Shown: piece by piece, positions 33,201 through 44,618 of the stretch | How the letters are laid out: every line of letters starts with the position of its first letter | Position numbering within the stretch: the first letter of the stretch is position 1 | From: Neurospora crassa OR74A | Taxonomy: Eukaryota > Ascomycota > Sordariomycetes > Sordariales > Sordariaceae | DNA length: 64,000 bases | Direction of reading: 5' to 3' | Assembly: GCF_000182925.2 (NCBI RefSeq) | Contig: NC_026505.1 | Coordinates: forward strand, 1,240,001-1,304,000 | Notes under the pieces: generated by a model | What the model was told of the DNA's origin: nothing | Seen by the model: the letters and a program-made list of their open reading frames with translations, nothing else | The model's database searches: none | Program-made: the position numbers and the translations under genes

Positions 33201-36200
33201 CCCGGCTATCCCTTGCACCCGAGACAAAATGTTTCTCGGTATACGCATCCCACGAGCCTCAGCGCCAGCCTGGCAACAATGGGGTGCCAGTCCCCGACTT
33301 CGGGCTTTATCACACACAACGTTGCTGCCTTCATCACATCTGGGCAATCGTTAGTTGACGAGTAAGGTTGCCTCAACGTGTGCGATTGTCAATAGCCGGC
33401 CCCTATCTACAAGCTTGAGGCCTTGCTATAACGTGGGTGCTTACCATGCGGTTGTGATTCTCGCTTCTGTCCCCGAATCAACTCGAGGACACGTTTGAAA
33501 ACCCTGCCATCTCCAGGCGAGGGCCCCGCAAAATGCTATGCATCGGAATAAAGGTCTTTGGCGATCTTGGTTAGGATGCGTGTTCGAGCGCAACCACCAC
33601 GCCTCTGCTATAATTCGAAAAGGGCGAAGGCTTTGGAACAACTGTGATGCACAGCTGGCTGAAAAAAATTGCAAAAAAAAAGAAAAAAAAAAGGAAACTT
33701 CGCTAGGATCATGGGGCCGCCCTCGCTCAACAAGCACAGTAGTATATACTGACATGCATAACCCCGATCTTAGTCATCCCGCCTTTCTAGTGATTATGAC
33801 CTCTCCATGGATAAAATACGTACCTGGCGCACTATACATTACACAGCCTAGTACTATAAATCGACTGTGTTCCGTGCGTATCAGGCACCGTCGCGCGCCG
33901 ATCGACTTTCCTGCTGGTTTGAGGAGCAGCTGTTCTCCAGTTCTGTGAGATGATTGGTTCATGGTCATAGATTGGAGTTCACCAGAAGCAACGTCTGGAC
34001 ATAAATCGTAACAGAACGACAAATATTACAGTTGCAACATATGATGTTACCCGTTTTCAACTCTTATATCATCCAAAATCCCGTTACGAACAATCCAACA
34101 AGGAATCAAGTGTTATGCTGTGTGTGATCCAGGTTATCTCTCACTCACAGAAGAACAGACGTCAGCGCTCGGTGGATTTCACGGGAGATCGCAACACACC
34201 CGCTAGGCTAGTAAGTGCCGAATGAAACACAAATTGCAGTGGATTCAGGACATGTCCTGCAAGCTCACGTATCTTTATGATAGTCACACTGTCATTCTTT
34301 TGGCGATCATGTGTTTCTCAGGTATTCCTCGAGGATGTACACCATGTCAATTCTCGTTGCTTGACTCCCAAATCTTCCGCCGCTAGGCCGACTCTGTAGT
34401 GCCCCTGGAGTTCACCACCCGCCTAACAATGGAATTTTACGTTACGTTTACCGTCTTTGAACCTACCTATACTTAGTTACGCACCTGAAGGTGGCATCCA
34501 TTTCTATCACCCAACAACCGAGATGGTTGAGACATTTCCCCACAATAGGCCAGCGGTAGGCGTTCTTGGAGCTGAACTGAGATCCCCGTGTTCCGGGTCG
34601 TTTACAAGGAAGCCACGAGAGCCACGAAAGTTGACAAGGGGAATTATTATAGTTTGGGATGTCGATCACGATCCGGACCCCCCTCCATTGGTCCTACACG
34701 TAAGGTAAGTGGTCAGCAACACTGGCACGCTGGGCTTACAAGGCTCATCTGGGAAAATTGATAGGTTCAACTTTGTGTACCAAACTAAGTCTCCTTCTTT
34801 CTCTTTCCTGCCCACCAAGCCACTGACATAGCGCACATAGCGCATTAATAGGTATGGGAGCATGGGGAAAGGGAAGAGAGAGGAGGAAGGTGTGAGGAAA
34901 CACCTCTGCTCCACACCTCTGCATGGATTCAAAAGGGTAGCGCGCAGGAGCGGCATAACTTGACTACAGGACACAGGGAGCAGTCACACGGCAAACCTGT
35001 TATTTCTTGTGACAGAATCAAGGTTCTTTGCGACTCGTGAAAACCGCGCTACGCGTTTATATCCATCTACAGGTAAACACAGCACAACACTACACTATTC
35101 TACTCGAGCCGGATAAATCGACTGTAAGAGGTCATACAAGCTTCCAAGCGCTCAAGCCAAAACCCCAGGCTTGGCATCAACTTAAGGCGCCAGCAACCAA
35201 CAATTCTTACTAAATGTCATTGTTTCACATCATCATGACATCGAAAGTTCAGAACAACCTGTTTTTGATACGTGCAACTACATAAATAACTTTTAGATGC
35301 TTTAGCATGACTTAGGTTATTCCTATCATTGCATCACCTTGGCGGCTTACTGCAATTAGAGCGCCTAGCGCAAACTGCAGCCGACTACTTCCTACCTCGC
35401 ACACTGTGCTTACTATTTCGCCTCTTATTCCCTCTAACTCCTTTATATCGCTATTACGGCTATCCTTCTTCTTGGATATACCGTAAACAGGATCACAACG
35501 AACGTTGGTAGTTGAGCCGTTAAGGTACGTACTGCGGTACATACCTACCTGTAGAGGTAGTAATGGCACTCTCATTGGTCAGACGGGCCCCACACCGCCG
35601 GTCCATCATGACACTGGACACAGTCGATGTTGCTGTTTGGCTCGATTCTCCATACTTGCCTGGCGTCAACGACATGGAGGTACCGAATACTGCAAATCTC
35701 ACTCAAGTCAAATTCATCCCCACGCTTTTTTATGGTCAATCAGACTCCAGGAAGGATCTACCTACAGGCCGGCACTCAACGTACCTCTTCACTAGCATGT
35801 AGATGGGCAGCGAACGATGTGATTGGCTTGCAAATCGCGGGGATGAGCCCGACATGAGGTGAGATTTAGCGGTACACTATAGCAAGAAAAAAAAACAAAA
35901 AACGAAAGTGGCCACGGCAGTTGTTATAGACCGTCCCCAACTCCTTGGATAGACTTGACTCGGGCCTAGAGGTAGCTAGGGGGGCAGAGAAGTCTTAATT
36001 TGGTTTATAAGCACGGCAATAAACGATTTGATCGAGATTGATCGATGCGGTTTAGCTTCCTATCTACATGGTGTGTATCTATTATGTATGTAGGTAGTGT
36101 ATACTAGGTAGGTAGTCATTGAGACTGGCAAGAAAGCAATGAAATCTGTACATGTAAGCAAAATTGAGGTGACTAGTAATCTAGACGGACGAACATATCA

Positions 36201-37680
36201 AAATGCGACAGGCGAAACAAAACGAAAGCTGACATGAAACCATCTGTGACTATGACTATGATTGTGGAGGGTTGCTTGCTGCTGATCCATCTATCCAGCT
36301 CCCTGAGAATGCAGAGATCCTCTAATGGGTCCAAGTAAGCTTAGACTACACCTGTAGTATACCTTACCTCCTGGGCGGGATCATAGATCACGAGAACCAT
36401 CGAAGTTCCATATTTGGTATGTCCACAAATCATGGTTCCCAACTTGACCGTTAACGCGTCTGGCATCAGAGTCCGACGACCCAGATTCTGGCATGTTTTC
36501 TTAAAAGCCAACCGCTCTCTGTGCCACTGCCTTGCACTTTGTCGCTTTCTTTCACTCTATCTTGTTTTCTTTCCTTGTTTTTTTTTCTTTTCTTTCTCTT
36601 TTATTTCTTTCCTTTTTCTCTCTTGTTCTAACAGCTCACCTCACCTGACCTCGTTAAACCCTACCTAGAACCAGAACCGAGCTGCAGGCCAGAGCAGCGA
36701 GCGGTTGCTGTCAACAAGTGGTTCTGAGTCAATCACGAGAATTGCTGATCTGACAGTTTCGCAATTGGACCCTGAAAATCTTATTGAAGCGAACTGCCAA
36801 GCAAAGCGGAGCGAAGCCCGACTCCGTAAATGCCGGGCCGGAACCGTGCGGCTGGCTTCTGTTTTTGTTCTGGCGTTCTGGCGCTGGTGGTCAATAGTGC
36901 CATTTTGTCACTTGAACACCATATACTTACTGTATATACTGTTCAGCAACCGAGATTAGAAGTTTTTTCTAGAAGACTTTTTGCCGTGTTGGTGGATGTC
37001 CCGAACAAGGGGAGGGACTTTAACTCCGAGCGAAAGCTACCGTAAACTTGCGAGTCCCGAACCAGATGACCAAAGAATAAGAGATATACCATCATGACGG
37101 TTTTTAGTCTCTTCATCGCCGACTCTCGAGTCAGGAGGTAGTGGACCTTCAAACGTAGATCCGGTCCTGCTTCCTCGCCTCCAGGCTTTGAGATTTTGAG
37201 ATGGCACGCATGGCATCTGTGGTTGAAAACCCGGAACACGTTGGGATAAGCTCAACCCCCCAAGCCCCAAACCCCAAATCCGAAAATCAGCCCTGCCATC
37301 ATCAATTCGACGATTACGATTCTCATCTGCACCTTCGCGGAGCCTATAAGGTGCGACGGAGCCACCGCAAACGCGGAGTTAGCGGTCTGGCGGGGCCTTC
37401 AATGTGCATCGGTGAATATGTTTAGCATCTAGTGGTTGTACTATGCCTGTTGTGTACATAGTGCTAGAATTCAAAAGAAAATAAGGACTTGAGGGGCACT
37501 AAAGTCAAATGAATACCGGAGCCAATGCCGTCTAATGTTAGAGGCAGCTGAGGCCCGAGAAGCTGGGTCCCCAGGTTTGGTGTGAGTGGAGAGGTCCCTC
37601 TGGTGCACTGTAAGAGAATTATGGGCGGAATATGGAAGTGAGACAGTGGTCGGACTTGAGACATTTGGACCGCTTCACTG

Positions 37681-37710
37681 TCTTTCTTTTTCTTTCTTTT
37701 TCTTTCTTTT
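37681..37710. repeat. TCTTTCTTTT decamer repeat, three copies
   Basis: Three perfect tandem copies of TCTTTCTTTT are followed by further T/C-rich sequence to about 37725. Confidence 0.9.
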
Positions 37711-38153
37711 TTGTTTCTTTTCTTGTTGCGAAAGGGTCCCGAGCGAGGGCGTGACACACTGCAGACGTTTTCGAAAGCGCGACATTACCGGCTTGAGGAG
37801 GCAAGTAAGCAGAAAAGCAAAGAGAAACACAAGATTTAAAACTATCGGCGAGGTTTTATTCGGTATGCCAGGGGAACCCCTCTGCTCCTTCATATCAGTA
37901 ACTTGGGAAGGGAATGAGCGAGTTATGGCGTCAGAAAGCCTTGCTATGAGAAAATCACCCGACAAGGCGTTGAAGGTTGAAGGGTAGGTGATGTGAAAAG
38001 TGGAAACGGGCGCAAGTTCAAGTGAACCTTGTTCGCCATCCAGAGTCCCAAACTTTCGGTTTACAGGACTGACTGAAGGCGCGGTGCCAATCGGTAGCTC
38101 GGTCGGCGGCTCGGAAAGAGGAGGACGGAGTTCAGGCCCGAAAATGTTTGTTG

Positions 38154-38206
38154 GTCGTCGTCGTCGTCGTCGTCGTCTTTTTTTTTTTTTGTTGTTGTTG
38201 TTGTTG
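38154..38206. repeat. Compound microsatellite (GTC)8-T13-(GTT)n
   Basis: Eight GTC units (38154-38177) are followed by a T run (38178-38190) and five GTT units (38191-38206). No coding frame with support crosses it. Confidence 0.9.
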
Positions 38207-41200
38207 TGGGAGAGACAGAGGCAGAGGCAGCCCGGAGATGAAGGGTAGCAGGGTAGGACCAACTGTGGACTGCATGTGGTGGTTGAATTGCTTGTCGCAG
38301 GTATGCATGGGGATGTAGTGTAGAGAATCATAAATGTGTGCGTATAACCTTTGGGCTTTGGCGATGTACTAGTCGGCTGTGGTTATGTTTCTTGCCGTGG
38401 GTTCGAGATGTGCCCTGAAGCATGATCTTTCATCTTGGTAGTCAGTAGAGTGAGATATCATAAGTACCGTGTACCCGTTACATGCGGAGAGCGGTGAAGT
38501 TACCGACTGTACGGTAACCTAGCTTTAGTCCACGGAGAAGGGCCCATCTGTGTGGACAAAAGCTGCGATCACATGAAAATTCTGTTTTCTAGCGGTTTTC
38601 GCTCTACGCAGTCGTTCCCAGATGATGGCCCTCTGTGACTTGATGGAGGACTGCAGCGGCCCGAAAAGTTTACCACTCAACTGCCTATTCAAGCCTGGCG
38701 CCTGATCCTCTCTGCCCATGTAAGCTAGAGCGGTGAAGGTGAGGTCTACGCAGTGATAGGTCAGAAATGGTAGGCTCAGGCGGCCCTTGATACCTTGATG
38801 GGCTTTGTTAGTTTGTAGAAGAGACACCATTCTTGGAAAAGATATTTGTATGTCATCCCTTGGGGGTTGGCTGTCGAAAAGCCGGATTTTGATAAGCGTG
38901 ATAGGGCACGCCGTTCACCGGGAAGGAGAGGATCCGTCTTTAGAGGTAGTGATGAATGCAGTGAGATCTTCCCGCCCACAGACCGAGAGCTGCCGAGCGG
39001 TACGCTTTCACCCTCTTGGGCTATCGTTGGTCCGCCTAGGTGGCCCCAACTGAGGCATAGGTCTTCAGGTCTCGTGGCGTCCTCCACTTGCTATATTGAT
39101 AGATGCATAATACCCGCTGAGAAGGTAGATCACCATCGGTGCACACGACAGGGGCCTGCTCGCGCCTCCTCTGGTTGTCCTTGACGGGGTCTATGAGAGC
39201 ACAGCGGTGATCTGGAAGAGTGGGAATTAGAAAAAAAAGATGGAGTTGGGGACAAACCCGACCTGACGGAACCGCGGGAGTGGCTGGACCGGATGGGAGA
39301 TGAAGGCGAGGAGGTTCTCACTTAAAGACTGGGACATGCCCGCCGGCTACAGTGGTACTGAGTGGGAACACAGACATCCCTCTGTTCTTGGTCGTTGATG
39401 GATTGCTGGATCTGACCATCAAGTCACCGCCTTTCTCCAATGGAACTGGGTGCGCTTTGCCAAGGTAGGCAACCCGGCACAATCCACAGTATCTGGGGAA
39501 GATGTGTGATACAGAGAGATGCCGGATCTGAGAGGGAAGAAGGGTAAAGGGCATCAGAGACCTGGAGGGTCCCAAGACTGCCAGTTTCAGCTTCTGTGTG
39601 TCTGATAGGGAATGAAGCAAGTGACGCCTGAGACCCCGCATGTTTTTGTTGGGGACATATGTCATGGTATGACATTTTGAGTGTTGTGCATGGCGATGTT
39701 GTTGAATGCTCGTCTTTCTTCTTCTTCTTTTTTTTTTTTTCCTTTTTTTTTCCGACCAGGAATCCGTTGAGAATTCCCGAGTTCTGGCACAATGAGAACC
39801 ACTCAGGCCAATGAACGTAGGGTACCTCGGGTACCTAGAGATAGCCCCCATGTCCTCCATTTCAGCCGGGGCTGCGCATTCCTTATTTTACAGGTGTCGC
39901 CGCAATGGGACGATGGCATGATAGTCTGGAGGAACTCCTGGGGAAGGAATGGGACGGAAAAGTCCGTTAAAGTAGGTACCTCTAGGCATGAGGACGGGAG
40001 AGTACCTACCATACTTGGGAGAATCAGAGGGAGGGAGCCTGTTTGTCGGAGATTTTGTGGAAAGCCCTTGCAAGGAAAGGGAAGAGGCTCTCGTCTAGAC
40101 CTAAGCACCTTCCGTTGGCCTCAAGCCTGCGACTTCCCAAGATGCTGCTACGTAGACTAGTGTATAGCGCTCCCACTTGAGCTTGACTGGTGCGGTAGGA
40201 TTACTTAGCGGATCATGGGAGGTAGCCAGATGTCCAGTCCATGGAGGTAGCATGACGGCGGTTGGCCCTGAACTGATTTGAATTGTGCCCAATCGTAATA
40301 CATGGTTCTCATCGCGTTAATGTAAATTTGACAGGATGACCCACAGGCGCGCCCCATGCACTGTGTACATCCGCAGGAGCGACGCCGACGTAAGTGCCCT
40401 TTCTGCCCTGTCATCCGCAGAACATCCAATTTCCCATAGCCTGGCTGGGTTGCGGCAGGAGCTTCCTTCCATCTTGCAAGAAACTGTAATGCAGTCAGTG
40501 CTCGACCACTGCCCATCACTCAGCGCCTGCCCCTCCATGATTTGAATGGGGAGCCACAACTTCCACTTTGGAAAGAAACAGGTGGAAGAGAATTGATCAC
40601 AATGAAGAAAGTTTTCTCTTGATGCACCAATCCTACTACCATTGCCATGCAGTGGTATCCGAGGTCAATCACTGCGACAGCGCGGATGCTGTGGCCCTTG
40701 TCAAGACCTGAGATATCGTCACTGCAAATAGAGGTATTGCGAGGTTTGTATGTATTTAGCCGTAATCCATGATCCTCAGTATTTGCATGCTAGAACTACT
40801 TAGCACCCCGCCGCCCCGTGAAGAGCACTCACCAGTCAACCAGTTCACCACCACCATGTCGCCGTAGTGTACACTACCTCAAAAGCTGGCTGGCAAGGTA
40901 CCACGCCCTCACGGTGATCAATCCCCAAGAGCCCCAGTCCGCGACCGGCCATCCCGCCTTTCGCTCCCTCGTCACAAAGACAAGGACAGACAGCCCTTTC
41001 CCCTTCTCGTCTTGGGCGTAATCGCAGAAGCGAGGAAAAGAGGGCCAGATCGTCGCTGGCTACCCACCAGTGTACAAAAGCCAATTGATCTCGCCTGGAA
41101 AGGTCCGAATTCGGATTGGACAATGTGTTGTGTACCTTGCATAGCAACTATCGTGTATCGTGCAATATCGGCTCTACGAAAGGTTCGATAGCATCGATAC

Positions 41201-44200
41201 CTCTATCGGAAATCGAATATCGCCGTGGACACGGGACAGTGGCATCCGTTCACGTGCAGCGGGTTGCTGGTTACTAAATGGCGATAATAACTTGGGCATC
41301 CACTCTGGAAATTGAACACGATGCAAAGTACCCTTCGCAATACCACTCAACCCGCTGCTTCCAAGTAGCACTCCACGACCCACATACCACCAAAGCGGTA
41401 GAGCAAACACAGATCTTTTACATAGGATGGATCTTTTCTTATGGTGATCAGATCTCATATCATCCGTTCTGTTTTTCGACCAAGGCAATACCTTGCTGCC
41501 TTTCCAACGAGTGCCGAAAGAGCCAAGGCTGACAGGCCCTGAACTTATGAGCCCGTGACACTGGAACTGAGGTGACTATCTTAGCTCGGAGTGTCGGCTG
41601 GTGGGAGTGGTTGGTTGGCGGCATGCTAATGCTGAAAGCGAGACCGGCACCGTACATGCATGTGCTGTGCTGTACCGGGTACTATTCAGACGTCGTATCG
41701 ACTGCGTCCTCTCATATGGTGCGGTACAGAGCACTGCGTACGGGGTACACATGTCGTCGCGGCGCGGTACGGGATCCCCATCAGCCCCTGTCCATCAGCA
41801 ACAGATATTGGATATGTTGGAGGGATGGCGGAGAGGGCGACCATTCTCACTCTCCTCCCGCCCTCTCCTGGTCCGGCAAGTTCACCACTATCATGTCGTG
41901 ACGCAGATGAAGGAGGAGACATGCAACCTCACGAACCCCACCTCAGTCACTTGAGCTCACTCTGGCACCTATCCCACACCAGGTCTACGAGGACGGATGT
42001 TACCACCATCACCACCACCATCCGTTGCGCCTTGCCGATCGTTGGACAGCAGCCCTCTGTCAGCCGTCAGAACGAGTCACAATTGTCATCTCGATTGATA
42101 ATGTCCTTGCTTACCAAAACTAACTCTGGCATCTCAGATGTTGACAAGAGAGATCTTTCTGATGCAGTGTTTAGGCTGCTATTCTAGCAGGTAGCCGAGA
42201 GTGGAACGATGATGAGGCTACTACTCCGTAGAGGAAGTTGAGGGAGTGGTATCTCGGGAATCTGATATTGCCTGTGTACATGCAATGTCAGCACCCCGTT
42301 ACTACAATATGGGTTGTGTGTTCGCACCATTGTGATGACCTGCGCGACCCCCCCGGAAATGGTGTCTTTGTCACTTCTGCACTTCTGTCGTAACAGAACT
42401 GGGAGGGCGTGGGCCAAGGAGGACCAGCACGTCGTAACTTTTATCGGTCGCGTTTTTATCTCTGATTGTTGTCCTTTCAAGACTGCTTCTTTCACCATCA
42501 GGATTCGGACGCCACTTGCGCCGAAACGTTGTCCTCTCTCTGTTGTCGCGCCGCGCGCTAGCATCGAGACTCGGCCTCCTCTTGCTTCTGCAAACACAGT
42601 ATCGAGAGAAGGTACATCGCGATATACTATACTAAAACTGTTGGCTTTTCCACCGCCCTACGCCAATCATCTAGCGAGCCGTGAAATTAGCGGTCGGTAT
42701 CTAGAAACCCCTCAAAAGTTGCATGCACAGCAGCATAGCAACACTCGAAACGTACCGAATCTACAGTGATCTCCCTACCTTGACTCGTCTTGGCTCCCAC
42801 CCGCGGCCTTTGCACTATCACCTTCATTCAACACATTGGAGGATTGCGCGGCATTAAAGAAGACGACGAGATAGAGGATGACTTGCGAATACGACAACGA
42901 AGATAGGGGATAGTTCTTTGCGCGCTGTGTGGAAGCTCCATCATCAGCCCAGAGCTACACGCCAGAGTCATTACCAGTACGCATTCCCTCATCAAGGGTC
43001 CCCAGGTGCGCGACTGTCTGATACTGTGTGATAGCAGCATTCGCAAGCTACAACACGCGTCAGTGGCCTGTCACGACGACGCCTTACCAGTCATAAACCT
43101 ACCATTAAACTACACAGTACTGAGGTATAACTGCTAGGATTCAGGTCCGGGGACCAGCCCCTTGGTGTCACCGCTTATCCAGATTTCCCCGCAAAACGGA
43201 GCAGACGGGCAGACGAATGAAAAACGAAGGAGAGAACTAAAAGATATAGAGAGAAAGGAAAAGACAAGAGAACGAGTGGGAAAAAAATAAAATAAAAAGA
43301 CAGGACTTCGCTGGTCTACCGTCATCGACAGGAGCAAAGTGAAAGCCAGGCACATGCGCAAGCACTCAACCGCAAAAACAGGCAAGACCCCGGACCAGAG
43401 AGAGCTCGAGGCCCACTCGTTTGCTTCTTTCTGATTGCCCCGTCGAGCAAAGGAAGCTACGGGGATCCACACCAGAAGAGGTCGGGTACTCGCTTGTTGG
43501 CTGAAATCTGCCGGATTGGCGATGAGGGTGGACTAGCTGCAAATTCCATTTACTTTTCTCTTCCGCACTCAACGCTGATTGACCGTCTCTTTTCTCCCCC
43601 CAAAGCTGGTCACTTGGTTCGACGACGAGACAAACCGACCACAGAGAAAAAAAGACGCCAGGAAAAAAAAAAAAAAAAAGAACACGCACACACGCCAGGT
43701 GTTACGGTCAGAAAACACCAAACACGTACAGCCACTAGGTATGTACGCTTTTACATTACAGGCTACACAACCCCCCAGCCAGCGAGAAAGCCCCCTTCGT
43801 TCCACCTGATCGTCCTATCCGAATCCCCGACCTGTTCCCCTGCCTGTGCCGGGCTCCCACAGCACTGATCCCCATCACACATATCCTTCAACCGAGTTCT
43901 GGATTTTCCAGACTCCCCGTGCTCCCCACCTACCCGCAAGCCCCCCCTCGAACAGGCAACCTTCGTTCATTGCTGCCCAACTGTTTGCGGCCTGTCTGGC
44001 TTGAGCCTCGTTGACCTGAAGCTAGGTGTGAGCCGAGAGGAGGCTTGACACAAAGTCACCAGGGGCCCTCGCTTTAGGTTACGTTTGTCCGGCGCCGGCC
44101 CGGATCCCTCAGCCTACGTGCCTCCCTACCTACCTACACCCTCCAGAGTCCAAAACTTCGACAGGTTACCGAGTCTTTTCACCCCCATACCCACATATGA

Positions 44201-44482
44201 GATTTCCCCGATTACATACCTACCTACCTACTACATACCTACGCTGGACTACCACGCCCGCACGGCTCCCATGCCCCTTCCAGGCCAATAAGCTTCATCC
44301 CGTGGCCTTGCTATCTTATGATTGCGCGCGAACCCTGAAGCGCCGAAGCTTGCTCTCCTCTCTCTCGCCTCTTACATTGGACTCCGACTGTACGGGTCCT
44401 ACTTCTGGCAAGCTCCGTCTTAGCTTCCTCATTGCCCCGTTCCTGGGTTCGGAAAACTAGGGCTTTTTGTTCGGAAAGCTCC

Positions 44483-44539
44483 ATGGTGTTGCCACAGCTT
44501 ATGCGCTTGGGCTACTGCTTGCTCCCGCCTGTCGTCTGA
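44483..44539 (+). promoter_or_regulatory. Possible upstream ORF (18 codons) of the large zinc-cluster gene
   Basis: An ATG at 44483 (context GCTCCATGG) opens an 18-codon frame ending in TGA at 44537-44539, 79 bp before the main ATG. If the transcript starts upstream of it, this could limit translation of the regulator. The transcript start is not known from sequence. Confidence 0.3.
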
Positions 44540-44618
44540 ACTATCTTCCCCCTTTGGCTACTGCTGTTTGGCGTAAACGGTGTATCTGTAATACGGATAC
44601 ACATACATATTACCCAGC

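Larger units (their letters stand above)
33201..44618. other. 11.4 kb gene-poor region
   Basis: No gene could be supported. The stretch is dense in simple repeats and short, overlapping frames without domains. A coding-like minus-strand frame lies at 38525-38830 (see findings). The last 1.5 kb (about 43.1-44.6 kb) is pyrimidine- and TACC-rich and probably is the promoter and long leader of the large zinc-cluster gene. CCTAGAGGTAG-type motifs occur at 35965 and 39978. Confidence 0.45.

Noticed and set aside
39318-39860. 180-codon minus-strand frame
   Set aside because: It runs through an A/G-rich simple sequence (poly-Lys) and has no domain or splice context.
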